Shown piece after piece: positions 1-8,998 of a stretch of 49,588 nucleotides of DNA. The notes beneath the pieces were generated by a model that saw nothing but the letters and a program-made list of their open reading frames with translations, searched no databases and was not told where the DNA came from. The translations under genes and the position numbers were made by a program. The stretch is from NCBI GenBank assembly GCA_025359915.1, contig JANYDE010000053.1, positions 1 to 49,588 of the forward strand, written 5' to 3'. The stretch comes from Chamaesiphon sp. 336R_metabinner_41. Its GTDB lineage: Bacteria > Cyanobacteriota > Cyanobacteriia > Cyanobacteriales > Chamaesiphonaceae. The first letter of the stretch is position 1; each line of letters starts with the position of its first letter.

Positions 1-115
1 CTTTTTTCAGGATCTCCTCAGTCTTACTAAATATTTTCTTTTTGACAGTTGGTCATCCTTGATTGATTTCATGCTTTATGGCTCAATCTCTAGTCTGGCA
101 GCCAACTCCTCCTAG

Positions 116-271
116 CTTTTTGAATTTGGAATTGCTGCGCAACGGTGGCGCACTAGAAAACCTTTCGGCGAACCGATCGTCTCCGCAGGGCCATTTGTGA
201 TGAATACGCAAGCCGAAATCGAGGCGGCGAACCGAGATTATTACGCAGGTAAGTTTGGGCAGTGGACTTGA
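116..271 (+). pseudogene. Pirin family protein, C-terminal remnant
   Basis: The open frame ending at the TGA at 269-271 reads KPFGEPIVSAGPFVMNT followed by an acidic helix and YAGKFGQW. This matches the end of pirin-like cupin proteins, where GPFVMNT is a hallmark. Only about 50 codons are present, and the frame is closed by a TAG at 113-115. No start and no metal-binding N-terminal cupin are visible in this frame, so it is a gene remnant. Bases 1-115 show nothing else recognisable. The pirin assignment is good; whether the loss is old or caused by a neighbouring event cannot be judged from this window. Confidence 0.7.
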
Positions 272-292
272 TTAAGTAATAAGTAAAAATTA

Positions 293-948
293 ATGGCTCA
301 GTATAAACACGATCGATTTTTCAAATTTTACCTGCGATCCTTATATCAGTCCAAAGGTGAAACAATTCAGAATATCCAAGTCAGAAATGATGAAGATCTA
401 GAAATAGATTTTATGTTTATCGCTCAGTCAGACAAATTTGGCTGGCAGCAAGAACGGTTAGGATTGTTCGACTCTTTAATGAAAATTAATCCGACGATTA
501 TCATCGAGCATTACAGTGGATATCTTCAAGATAAGCATATTCAAAAATCGAGCAATTATCCCCAGAGCGACGGGAGAAAAATGATACAATACGAGCAAGC
601 CTCAAATATTGCGTGTATCTCAAAGATTTACCAGTAGATAGTTTAAGTACAGAGGAGCAAGAGTTTATGAGAACGATGGCACAGATCGATGCTTGGTACG
701 ACGCTGAAATGGATAAAGCGGAACGGAAGGGCAAGCTAGAGGGCAAGCTGGAAGGTAAACTTCAAGGCAAGCTAGAATCTGCTACCAGAGCTATTGGTGT
801 GAAGTTTCAGGGATATGTACCAACGGAGAATATGATGAGTCAACTCGCTGCGTTGAATGAACAGCAGTTAGATGATTTTATCGTTGGGCTGTTTAGTTGG
901 CAGGTAGTAGCTCAGATGGAAGAATGGCTTAAATCACTTGATAGTTGA
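293..948 (+). pseudogene. Rpn-type (PD-(D/E)XK) nuclease/putative transposase, frameshifted and internally deleted
   Basis: The frame from ATG 293 begins MAQYKHDRFFKFYLRSLYQ and runs through DEDLEIDFMF and PTIIIEHYSGYL, the N-terminal half of the cyanobacterial Rpn/PD-(D/E)XK family. The expected middle part is missing after about residue 83. From there sense jumps between frames: the +1 frame near 541-576 (IEQLSPERREK), back to the first frame for MIQYEQA, then the +1 frame from about 600 for KYCVYLKDLPVDS to the TGA at 946-948. Two of the shifts sit in short homopolymers (an extra A near 577-581, a lost C near 599-600). The tail has four GKLEGK-like repeats and a DUF4351-like end. It is a degenerate gene. 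Family assignment is confident; exact breakpoints are inferred. Confidence 0.75.
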
Positions 949-993
949 TATCCGATCGCACAATGCAATTTATTGTAAAATGTTGAAGATATT

Positions 994-1671
994 ATGAAGA
1001 AATTGGTTCTTTTTGACTTAGATGGAACATTGCTCGACAGAGACGAATCAGTCAAGCAATTCATCGCGATACAATACGATCGACTTAATAACCATTTAAG
1101 CCATATTCCAAAAATAGATTATGCAGCTAGATTTATCGAACTAGATTGTCATGGACATGTCTGGAAAGATAAAGTTTATCAATATCTAGTGACCGAATTT
1201 CAAATTACCAGCATTACTTGGCAAGCATTACTGAATGATTATGAGACACAGTTTCAGTTCCATTGTGTGCCATTTATCGGGCTGGTTGAAATGCTAGATA
1301 CATTGAAACAGCAAGGTTATCGATTGGGGATGATCACAAATGGACGAGGAGATTTTCAAGCTAGCGCGATATCAGGATTGGGTATTCAAGACTATTTCGA
1401 TGTGATTCTGATTTCTGAAATAGAGCAAGTCAGAAAGCCGGAAGCGGAAATTTTTGATAGAGCGATGACTCGATTGGGATGCTCGGCGCAGGATAGTGTA
1501 TTTGTTGGAGACAATCCCGAAGCAGATATTATGGGAGCCAAGAATGCCAAGCTGCGGACAATTTGGAAACGCAGTCAGCTCTGGCAAACAGCAGAGGGGG
1601 CTGATGCAATTATCGATCGATTGATGGAAATCCCTTCTATTCTTGAAAATTTCAACTCGATCGATCGGTAA
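994..1671 (+). CDS. HAD superfamily (subfamily IA) hydrolase
   Basis: Probable small-molecule phosphatase of 225 residues. All four HAD motifs are visible: DLDGTLLD with nucleophile Asp8 and Asp10, MITNGRGD with Thr115, the Lys148 region RKPEAEIF, and VFVGDNPEADIMGAKNA with Asp173 and Asp178. The helical cap between motifs I and II is typical of class C1 phosphoglycolate-phosphatase-like enzymes. The length is normal and the ATG at 994 puts motif I at residue 8, as usual. The substrate cannot be told from sequence; phosphoglycolate, nucleotide or sugar phosphates are all possible. It stands alone between the Rpn remnant and the next gene. Confidence 0.88.
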   Translation: MKKLVLFDLDGTLLDRDESVKQFIAIQYDRLNNHLSHIPKIDYAARFIELDCHGHVWKDKVYQYLVTEFQITSITWQALLNDYETQFQFHCVPFIGLVEMLDTLKQQGYRLGMITNGRGDFQASAISGLGIQDYFDVILISEIEQVRKPEAEIFDRAMTRLGCSAQDSVFVGDNPEADIMGAKNAKLRTIWKRSQLWQTAEGADAIIDRLMEIPSILENFNSIDR

Positions 1672-1824
1672 TGTCAATTCATCACCACTAATCGCAGTGG
1701 ATTTAATGATATCCAAATTTGTGACGCTGCTGAACATCACACGGGATTCTTCTAGGCAGCCGACGGGATATACTGATTGATAAATATCTCGTTCACGGAG
1801 TGTCTGCGAAGCAGAATCGACATC

Positions 1825-3474
1825 ATGCTTAAGTCTGAAGGCACATTATCCCCACATCCTACCATTCTACCGATCGGTGTGTATGCCCTGTCAGGACTTG
1901 CGGCTGATGGAAATCGACTAATTGCGATCGATACTGTGCGCGGATATCTTGTGTCGATCGATCCAGATACCAATAATACAACTATTCTCAATCCGCACCA
2001 TGTTTCGGACTGGATTGGGGTAACTGGTTTATCTCTGTGGGAAGATACATTTTGGTTCGCCAAAGGGCAAGAAGTTTTGTCGTGCAATCGTCAAACCCTC
2101 TCGCCAGCTACATTTACTCGTCTTCCTTATCCAGTCACAGGGGTTGCTGTCTGGGAGTCAAATGTATATGTGAGTTGTCAGAAATCTGGCTATATCCATG
2201 TGTTCGATCGACATACAGGTGACTTGCTAAATAGGCTTCCTCAGCCTGGAGTCGGTACTGAAACTCTGACGGTGTATGAGGATGCGCTGTGGGTATGCGA
2301 TCGAGCCGAGCAAACTGTCTATTGTCTCGATCGTACCACTGGAGCGATTAAATTTAGTGGGCTGACACCCTTTGCATCCCCGACAGGGATTACCTTCTAC
2401 GCGCCTGGAGCTGAAGAGCCGACTTGCTATGTTGCTTACGCCGATGAAGAACCCTATATTCGCGACGATCCTAATGCCAAATTCCCCTATCAATTGACAT
2501 TCCGCGATCGAACATTCATCCATCCACTGTACATCCACCACCACCCCGCCGATCGTTACACCCTTTCCAACGGCTTCCTGGTGGAAATGTCCTACGTCGA
2601 GGAATTACTCCCCCTCGAAGCTGTCACCCTAAATAATGTCGAGTGGCGAATTGCGCTCCCCTCCGATACCCTCCGCCAACGGGTGCGCCATTTTGAACCG
2701 ATCGGACATGAATTTGAGATCGAAGAAAAAGAAGGACAAAAAGTCGCCGTCTTCAAATTCGATCGAATTAATCCCCATCAAGGCGGCTTAATCGGCTGGA
2801 AAGCAGTTATCGAAATGTATGGGTTTAAATATTCCCTCACTCCTGACGACATTGATGATAGTCTCACCCTACCAACTGAGTTAGCACATTATTTAGTCGA
2901 TGATGATGATTTAGCGATGGACACCGAAACCATGCGCCAAGCAGCCAAAGAAGCCGCTGGTACGGAAACAAACGTGCTGCGGAAGATGCTCAAAATTCGC
3001 AACTATGTCTACGACAGGTTATCCTACGGCATCCAACCCCGGATAGATACTCCCGATGTCGCCCTCGCCCGTGGCGTTGGCTCCTGCGGTGAATACGTCG
3101 GAGTCCTCCTCGCCCTCTCCCGCCTGAATGGAATCGCCTGTCGGACGATCGGACGGTATAAATGTCCTGCCTATCCCGATCGACGAAATATGCCCCTTCA
3201 GCCCGATTTTAACCATGTCTGGTTAGAGTTTTATGTGCCTGGAATCGGCTGGCTACCAATGGAATCGAATATGGACGACACGATCGAGCGGGGACCATAT
3301 CCCCAGCGGTTTTTCATGGGTTTAGCCTGGTATCACACCGAAATTGGTAAGGGAATCTCGTTTGAAAAAATGAAAGCTGCCGACAAACCCGAACATATCT
3401 CGATGGGCGATTTAGCCATCAATCATATTCGCTTTCGGATCTTGGACGAGCTAATCCCCACTAATCTGCTATGA
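1825..3474 (+). CDS. Beta-propeller / transglutaminase-like domain protein
   Basis: Protein of 549 residues with two parts. The N-terminal 200 or so residues contain repeated short strands of NHL/PQQ-propeller type (for example VYVSCQKSGYIHVFDRHTGD and ALWVCDRAEQTVYCLDR). The C-terminal part is a transglutaminase-like cysteine-protease fold: GVGSCGEYVG carries candidate nucleophile Cys421 and FNHVWLEFY carries His464. The usual third residue in DPT is here MESN, so the triad is altered. No signal peptide is obvious. I chose ATG 1825 over the in-frame TTG at 1777 because the extra 16 codons overlap a repeat-like stretch and look non-conserved. Enzymatic activity and substrate are unknown. Confidence 0.75.
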   Translation: MLKSEGTLSPHPTILPIGVYALSGLAADGNRLIAIDTVRGYLVSIDPDTNNTTILNPHHVSDWIGVTGLSLWEDTFWFAKGQEVLSCNRQTLSPATFTRLPYPVTGVAVWESNVYVSCQKSGYIHVFDRHTGDLLNRLPQPGVGTETLTVYEDALWVCDRAEQTVYCLDRTTGAIKFSGLTPFASPTGITFYAPGAEEPTCYVAYADEEPYIRDDPNAKFPYQLTFRDRTFIHPLYIHHHPADRYTLSNGFLVEMSYVEELLPLEAVTLNNVEWRIALPSDTLRQRVRHFEPIGHEFEIEEKEGQKVAVFKFDRINPHQGGLIGWKAVIEMYGFKYSLTPDDIDDSLTLPTELAHYLVDDDDLAMDTETMRQAAKEAAGTETNVLRKMLKIRNYVYDRLSYGIQPRIDTPDVALARGVGSCGEYVGVLLALSRLNGIACRTIGRYKCPAYPDRRNMPLQPDFNHVWLEFYVPGIGWLPMESNMDDTIERGPYPQRFFMGLAWYHTEIGKGISFEKMKAADKPEHISMGDLAINHIRFRILDELIPTNLL

Positions 3475-3598
3475 ATAATTTTGCATATAATGAAAATAAA
3501 ACCAAAAAAGAACAACAATTAAAAAACAACTTCAATACATATTATTGACTTTTTAGCAAGTCTTATTTAGTAAGATCGATCGAATATTTTCTGTGCTA

Positions 3599-4684
3599 CT
3601 AATTTCGATCTTCTTTGAGATAACGATTACCTTTGGATGAAGATTCTACCCGAATTGAGAAGGGTAAATCTTGGGCGTATTCTTCTAATTTATTAGCAAA
3701 TTGCCTAACCGATCGAGCATTCCCTAATTTGCTACTAGCTTCGGTTTCTGTAATTGTCCCGTGTTTTTCGATATGTTGCAAAACGGTCAAATGGGGATTA
3801 TCGATAAATTTATAATACCATTCTCCCTCTAGCCTCAACTTTTCGATAATATTCGATTCTGGTGATTTTTCAGATAGAACTAGCTCTAATTTTTCTATCT
3901 CCGCTGTAAGATCTTCTTGCCTTTGCTGTCGATCTTTAATTGCTGAATCTGTTTCGTGCAGTAGTAACTGCTGTCGTTCAACTAATTCTCTGAAATTAGT
4001 ATCTTCTAGCTGTTGTTGACTTTGCAAATCCTGAATCTGCCGATCTAATTCTCCTTTAATTGTCGAACACTGTTCGATTTCGGTTTGAATATCAACAAGC
4101 GATCTGTTTGCAATATCCTCTAATGCAGCTATTTCAACTAGCCGATCTTGTGCTGTCTGGACTTGAGGTGATTCTACCTTGAGACTAATACTATTCGTAT
4201 CTATTTCGAGCAGATGAGCTTGTTGTTCCTGAATTTTGCGATCTAATTTCGTTGATAAAATTTCTTGTTCCTGACAGTAGCTGGCTATCGAGACTAATTG
4301 CTGCTCTAACTGCTGGTGTCGATCTCGATCGGTATTAATTCGATTGGTCAAATTAGCTGCTAAACTATGTAATTGCGATACCCTAGATTCGATCGATTGG
4401 CAATCTTTGTGCCGCACCTGCAACTGTTCGTCCAGTATTCTCCTTCGTTGCTGCAACTCATTTAACCGCAACTTTCCTCTCACCAATTGTCGATCTATCT
4501 GGCGTTGTCGCTGCCGAGAAATCGTGACAATACTCGCTCCAACTCCTGGCATCGCCGCCAAACCCATCAGTGCCGACTGAGGGAGATTTTGAGTAAAGGG
4601 TAAAGTACAACCACAGCTCACCCCAAAGGCGATAGAGCCAATCTTGAACCAGTTTTTGAGACTTGGGGCTTGTTTGGTAGACAC
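3599..4684 (-). CDS. Membrane-anchored coiled-coil protein with a C-terminal helical (possible winged-helix) domain
   Basis: Not a family I recognise. The 361 residues show an N-terminal hydrophobic stretch (about residues 13-52, glycine and alanine rich, probably one or two membrane passes). A long Gln/Glu/Arg-rich coiled coil follows from about residue 55 to 280. A compact end (about 285-361) contains HIEKHGTITETEASSKLGN, which looks like a helix-turn-helix or winged-helix DNA/protein interaction module, then a strand pair ending GNRYLKED. The gene is transcribed alone, opposite its left neighbour. A role as a membrane-tethered sensor or scaffold is only a guess. Confidence 0.65.
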   Translation of the reverse strand: MSTKQAPSLKNWFKIGSIAFGVSCGCTLPFTQNLPQSALMGLAAMPGVGASIVTISRQRQRQIDRQLVRGKLRLNELQQRRRILDEQLQVRHKDCQSIESRVSQLHSLAANLTNRINTDRDRHQQLEQQLVSIASYCQEQEILSTKLDRKIQEQQAHLLEIDTNSISLKVESPQVQTAQDRLVEIAALEDIANRSLVDIQTEIEQCSTIKGELDRQIQDLQSQQQLEDTNFRELVERQQLLLHETDSAIKDRQQRQEDLTAEIEKLELVLSEKSPESNIIEKLRLEGEWYYKFIDNPHLTVLQHIEKHGTITETEASSKLGNARSVRQFANKLEEYAQDLPFSIRVESSSKGNRYLKEDRN

Positions 4685-4838
4685 AAAGCTAGTAACTAGA
4701 GGATCGGGGCTAAACGGTACTTACATTTTTGGGCTGATTGAGAATATCGAGGGTACTCACCGAAGATCTAATACAACTCGATTCTCCAAAGAGAGGCTAT
4801 TGTTTTTGGCGTTTGCCTGCCGTAGGCACAGACAAACG

Positions 4839-5086
4839 CCTGATTGACGGACAAATCTTTTTTCGGTAGGTTGGGTTGCGGATGCGCGCTCGTCGGGAAA
4901 CCCGACGGTTTAGCGAAAAGTGCGGTCTTGGGGTTTCCCCAAGTAGAGCACCTTTTCAAGACAGCGCACCAAGCAGAAGAATGAAACCCAACATTTCTAG
5001 GGTGTTTGTGCGGATGTTGGGTAGAGCGATAGCGAAACCCAACCTACCAGTTTTGGAGGTTTCAGGAGTTTTGTCCGTCAATCAGG
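4839..5086. repeat. Nested inverted-repeat (MITE-like) region
   Basis: The gap between 4685 and 5222 has no convincing gene. An outer 17-bp perfect inverted repeat (4839-4855 with 5070-5086, CCTGATTGACGGACAAA) encloses an inner 13-bp perfect pair (4865-4877 with 5036-5048, GGTAGGTTGGGTT). Inside are a CGTCGGG-AAA-CCCGACG hairpin (4891-4907), the small hairpin element at 4914-4962 and another short ACCCAACA/TGTTGGGT pair. The GGTAGGTTGGG...CCCAACCTACC termini resemble non-autonomous repeat elements common in cyanobacteria. No transposase is encoded. Confidence 0.75.
4914..4962 (-). repeat. Small mobile hairpin element, copy 1 (long form, 49 bp)
   Basis: Read on the minus strand it starts GTCTTGAAAAGG and ends CACTTTTCG, with a central CTTGGGG-AAA-CCCCAAG hairpin. 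It is identical to the element at 37494-37542 except for one base (4945). It is flanked on both sides by AG (4912-4913 and 4963-4964), a candidate 2-bp target duplication, and it splits another hairpin repeat whose halves are still recognisable outside it. Confidence 0.8.
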
Positions 5087-5164
5087 GCAAACGCTCTGCT
5101 ACCGCCAACGATATTTAGACGACTAATCTAATTCTGAAATTAGCATACCATAAGTGTTAGGTTA

Positions 5165-5195
5165 AACTATGGATTTTGATCGACAATCCATAGTT
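5165..5195. promoter_or_regulatory. 11-bp perfect hairpin upstream of the acyltransferase gene
   Basis: AACTATGGATT (5165-5175) and its exact reverse complement (5185-5195) are separated by 9 nt and end 27 bp before the ATG at 5223. There is no T-run, so it is not a classical terminator. It could be an operator or a 5' UTR structure. Confidence 0.5.
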
Positions 5196-5222
5196 AAGAA
5201 CAGGCAGGGATGATTGAGTAGC

Positions 5223-6206
5223 ATGACCAAAACTGAAAATAATCCAACATTAGATGGAATTCGTGGATGGGCATTTCTCATTGTATTAGTAATGCATGGA
5301 TTTTCAATCTGTTTTGATGGATCTCAGCAATATCTTCAAGGCTGTGGCAAATATGGCGTGTGGTTGTTTTTCGTACTTTCATCATTTTTATTGACAAAAA
5401 ACTATGTCTTGACCAATGGTAATAAGCGAAAATATCTGATTGGTAGAATATTCAGGATACTGCCACTGTATTTTATCTGCATTGCTGTTTATTCTGGATT
5501 GAATATTATTCAGCCTACGATATCGGAAGCAATCTTAACTAGCGTTGGACTATTCGGACCGCTCCACCTTTGGACAATTCCAGTTGAGTTTTGCTTTTAC
5601 ATAATTTTATTAGGTCTTCTGTTTGTCCCAAATCAATCGACGCGAAATCTGATTATGTTGTTTATGGCTGTTGGCAGTCTGATCTCATTAACTTATATTC
5701 CCAAAGATCCAAGTTCAAGCAATGTGTTTTGGTACATCCCCTCATTTTATTGCGGTTATATTCTAGCTGTGCTCTTCCCGAGATACTCCGCTGTTAGATT
5801 TGGGATGGCAGTTCCGCTGATAATTTTGACTGGATTTGTAATTCTAAGTCCAGGCATTCAATTTTTGCTATTTAAGATTGAACCATCCCCATATCTAATG
5901 AATATGTATTTCCCCTTGTCTATGCTTTGGGGGATATTTATATTGGCAGTATTAAATACTCGTTCAAAATACATTGATCGAATATTCAAGTCTCGTTTGT
6001 TGTTGTTCTTAGGTAAAATCAGCTATTCAGGGTATTTATTTCATTTAGTTATCATGATGGAACTAAGAAAATTTATGGGCAGCAGTGTCACGACTGTCTT
6101 TTTCAGTATTGTTTTGAGTATTGCAATCGGCTATCTAGTGAATCGCGCCATCGAAATGCCACTATACAAAATCAGAAAAATATTGCTAATCAGCCGCACT
6201 GTGTGA
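5223..6206 (+). CDS. Acyltransferase 3 (OafA/NodX-type) membrane protein
   Basis: Integral membrane O-acyltransferase of about 327 residues. The start NPTLDGIRGWAFLIVLVMHG matches the family signature LDGlRG-x-H, with the catalytic His in the first helix. About ten hydrophobic helices follow, and the IPVEFCFYI stretch corresponds to the usual SVEExFY block. Such enzymes acylate surface sugars, peptidoglycan or lipids. The ATG at 5223 is preferred to the in-frame TTG at 5214; neither has a strong ribosome binding site. The gene is AT-rich relative to its neighbours. The substrate is unknown; cell-surface polysaccharide is a reasonable inference. Confidence 0.85.
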   Translation: MTKTENNPTLDGIRGWAFLIVLVMHGFSICFDGSQQYLQGCGKYGVWLFFVLSSFLLTKNYVLTNGNKRKYLIGRIFRILPLYFICIAVYSGLNIIQPTISEAILTSVGLFGPLHLWTIPVEFCFYIILLGLLFVPNQSTRNLIMLFMAVGSLISLTYIPKDPSSSNVFWYIPSFYCGYILAVLFPRYSAVRFGMAVPLIILTGFVILSPGIQFLLFKIEPSPYLMNMYFPLSMLWGIFILAVLNTRSKYIDRIFKSRLLLFLGKISYSGYLFHLVIMMELRKFMGSSVTTVFFSIVLSIAIGYLVNRAIEMPLYKIRKILLISRTV

Positions 6207-6446
6207 ACATTCCCAACCTGAACTGACGGTGTTGCTTCAGTTTTCGCAACGAACATTTAGCACTAATTATTTAGCACAACTAGCTTCCGTAATAACCGAT
6301 CGCTGCTGATTTGCTTTGGAGACATGTCGTCAGCTATGATTTTAGTGTGGGGATTTTTAATCGATCGACGATTTCTTGGTGCTCAAGCAGAGCCTACATC
6401 AACGAGCGGCTGCTAAAATCCCTGAAATAATAATCAGATTTTTAAA

Positions 6447-7862
6447 ATGAGAATTTCGACAAGAGGACAACGGATATTGCAGTTGTGCCTCATCTGTTTG
6501 TTGGCTATCTTTCTCGCCGTGACATTCATCCGAGTTAAGGATAATATGCGCCAAACGCTAGAATACGCCCCAGCTCCCGTAGACAACCCACTCAAAGGTT
6601 TAGTTCCCTACGAATCTGATGTGCGGAAGTTATTCCCGCACTCGATGGAATTCAACTACTTACCATACTCAGCAATAGTCAAAGGGTACGACCAGTTTGA
6701 CTGGCAACCACTAGAAAAAATACTCGACAACATCGCCAGTCGCGGACATCAGACTGTATTCCGCATTTACTTAGAATATCCAGATAAAAAGGGTGTGATT
6801 CCTGAATTTTTAATCAAAGACGGGTTGAAAGTTCATAAGTATCTGAATACAAACAATCAACCACAACCGCCCTCTCATGTTGAAACCCCAGACTACCAGG
6901 ACAAGAATCTGCGACGGTCGATGAAATCATTCATCGCCGCACTCGGGAAGAAGTATGATGGCGACTCACGTGTCGGTTTTATCACCGCTGGGTTACTTGG
7001 TACTTGGGGTGAATGGCATACGTTTCCACGAAATGAACTATTTGCCAGTAAGGTGGTACAGACGGAAGTGATGGATGCCTACACAGCAGCGTTTAAAGTC
7101 ACTCCAGTACTAGTGCGGTATCCAGTTGGGGATGAAGATATCAAGAAAGCCTCGAATATCCGGTTGAAATTCGGCTACCACGATGACTCATTTGCGTGGT
7201 CTACCCTATCCACAGGGAAAAAAGATGATGATTGGTTCTATGTACCATCATTGAAGACCGCTGGTACAGAAGCAGAAGTGAAATGGAAGACTGCTCCGAT
7301 TGGCGGAGAAATTCGCCCTGAGGCTTGGGGCGAGGTGTTTGATGAGCAGCCTCAAAACCAGGAAATCCAGAATTTCCGCAAATGTGTGGATGAGACACAT
7401 GCCACTTGGTTGATGGATAGCGGCATGTTCAAGAAAGATCAGCAATCCGACCGGATTACCCGTGCGAAGGAAGAAGTCCAGCGGATGGGTTACGAATTCC
7501 ATGTGCCCACCGCGAACATTGGTACTGTCAAGGATGGCAAATTATCAGTGTCTGTCGAACTTGTAAACCGTGGGGTAGCACCATTTTACTATAATTGGCC
7601 TGTCGAGTTTGGCTCGATCTCCGATCGCAAATTGAACAAGACTTTCCCTGGCAAGGGCAAGCTGACAGGACTATTACCAGGAGATTCCGCGCGAAAGTGG
7701 GATGAAACCTTAGCTGTCAAAGGGCTTGAGGCTGGCCATTATCAGCTCGCCATGCGCGTGCCAAATCCGCTACCGAAGGGGAACCCGATCCGATTTGCCA
7801 ATGAATCCCAGGATGCGGATATACCTGGCTGGTTGACTCTGGGTGAGTTTGATGTTCCCTAG
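6447..7862 (+). CDS. DUF4874/DUF4832 domain protein, membrane-anchored
   Basis: 471 residues with an N-terminal signal-anchor (about residues 9-28, LQLCLICLLAIFLAVTFI). The exported part begins with NPLKGLVPYESD, the typical entry of DUF4874, and contains the GLLGTWGEWHTFP block. The later part (after about residue 240) is DUF4832, ending in a beta-rich region. The fold is TIM-barrel glycosidase-like, so a role on extracellular carbohydrate is plausible but unproven. The upstream gene is an acyltransferase, but the 240-bp gap argues against a tight operon. The length is as expected for the two-domain form. Confidence 0.75.
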   Translation: MRISTRGQRILQLCLICLLAIFLAVTFIRVKDNMRQTLEYAPAPVDNPLKGLVPYESDVRKLFPHSMEFNYLPYSAIVKGYDQFDWQPLEKILDNIASRGHQTVFRIYLEYPDKKGVIPEFLIKDGLKVHKYLNTNNQPQPPSHVETPDYQDKNLRRSMKSFIAALGKKYDGDSRVGFITAGLLGTWGEWHTFPRNELFASKVVQTEVMDAYTAAFKVTPVLVRYPVGDEDIKKASNIRLKFGYHDDSFAWSTLSTGKKDDDWFYVPSLKTAGTEAEVKWKTAPIGGEIRPEAWGEVFDEQPQNQEIQNFRKCVDETHATWLMDSGMFKKDQQSDRITRAKEEVQRMGYEFHVPTANIGTVKDGKLSVSVELVNRGVAPFYYNWPVEFGSISDRKLNKTFPGKGKLTGLLPGDSARKWDETLAVKGLEAGHYQLAMRVPNPLPKGNPIRFANESQDADIPGWLTLGEFDVP

Positions 7863-8005
7863 TCGGCTTTGCTGAATTGAGAGATGAAAGACTAGATGGT
7901 GAGATGGGCGAGTGGGAGAAGTCTTTGTGAATTTCTAAATCGAATCCGGTGCGTTATGCTGGAGCGGGAATACATCCTCAACATCACACCTAATTCAAAT
8001 CCACT

Positions 8006-8944
8006 GTGGAACTCAAAAACGTCATCATCGCTCATAAAGCCGGAGATCGCAGTAGTAAAACTCTTGCCGAAAAATGTGCTAAACAACTCGAACAAATGGG
8101 TTGTGATGTAATGATGGGGCCGAGTGGGGCTAAAGATAATCCCTATCCCGTCTTCCTTGCCTCTACTAGCAAGCAAATTGACCTGGCGATCGTTTTAGGT
8201 GGCGATGGTACCGCACTCACCGCTGCAAGGCATCTATCCGCCGATGGTATCCCAATTTTAGCGATCAATGCTGGTGGACATTTAGGCTTTCTGACTGAGC
8301 CGTTAGAATTATTTAATACCGAGGCAACCATTGACGGTGAATTGGTGTGGGAGCGGCTGTTACAGGATCGATATGCGATCGAGCGGCGGATGATGCTTCA
8401 AGCATATATCTATAATGGAGATGACCGAAATGCTGAACCAGACAGCGAGAGGTTCCTCGCTCTCAATGATATGTGCATTAAGCCTGCTGCTGCCGATCGA
8501 ATGATCACTTCGATCCTGGAAATGGAAATCGATGGCGAAATCGTCGATCAATATCAGGGTGATGGTTTACTCGTTTCTACACCCACTGGCTCGACTTGCT
8601 ATAATGTCTCTGCAAATGGTCCGATCGTCCATTCTGGCATGGCTGCAATTACCATCGCCCCAATTTGTCCGCTCAGTCTATCTAGTCGCCCGATTGTCAT
8701 CCCCCCAGGCTCTACTGTCAGTATTTGGCCGTTAGGCGATTATGAACTCAATACTAAGCTGTGGACGGATGGTGTTTTAGGTACTTCGATTTGGCCAGGA
8801 CAACGGGTAGATGTGCAGATGGCAAACTGTCAAGCTAAATTCATCATTCTTCGTGATAACTATTCCTATTATCATACCCTGCGTGAAAAGCTACTCTGGG
8901 CAGGTTCGCGGATTCGTTACGACCATCATCATACGAGGAATTAG
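8006..8944 (+). CDS. nadK: NAD kinase
   Basis: Phosphorylates NAD+ to NADP+ with ATP or polyphosphate in the cytoplasm. Over 312 residues the GGDGT motif (65-69) that binds phosphate and metal is clear, followed by NAGGHLGFL, the LNDMC block (the NE/D motif of the active site) and TPTGSTCYNVSANGPIVHS of the conserved C-terminal domain. The start is a GTG at 8006 and gives the usual N-terminus MELKNVIIAHK. The stop codon TAG is immediately overlapped by a heptameric tandem repeat. Cyanobacteria often carry two NAD kinases; which paralogue this is cannot be said. Confidence 0.93.
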   Translation: MELKNVIIAHKAGDRSSKTLAEKCAKQLEQMGCDVMMGPSGAKDNPYPVFLASTSKQIDLAIVLGGDGTALTAARHLSADGIPILAINAGGHLGFLTEPLELFNTEATIDGELVWERLLQDRYAIERRMMLQAYIYNGDDRNAEPDSERFLALNDMCIKPAAADRMITSILEMEIDGEIVDQYQGDGLLVSTPTGSTCYNVSANGPIVHSGMAAITIAPICPLSLSSRPIVIPPGSTVSIWPLGDYELNTKLWTDGVLGTSIWPGQRVDVQMANCQAKFIILRDNYSYYHTLREKLLWAGSRIRYDHHHTRN

Positions 8945-8998
8945 TTGATAGTTGATAGTTGATAGTTGATAGTTGATAGCTGGGAGTTGATAGCTGGG
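8943..8998 (+). repeat. Heptameric tandem repeat (AGTTGAT)
   Basis: Five perfect AGTTGAT units (8943-8977) are followed by AGCTGGG, AGTTGAT and AGCTGGG, eight heptamers in register. The array begins inside the nadK stop codon. This is a short tandemly repeated repetitive (STRR) sequence of cyanobacterial type. Confidence 0.95.

Noticed and set aside
4876-5118. 80-codon frame on the plus strand
   Set aside because: It is made of nested inverted repeats and the small mobile hairpin; composition follows the repeats, not a protein family.
8943-8998. Possible CRISPR or direct-repeat array
   Set aside because: Units are contiguous heptamers without spacers; this is a simple tandem repeat.
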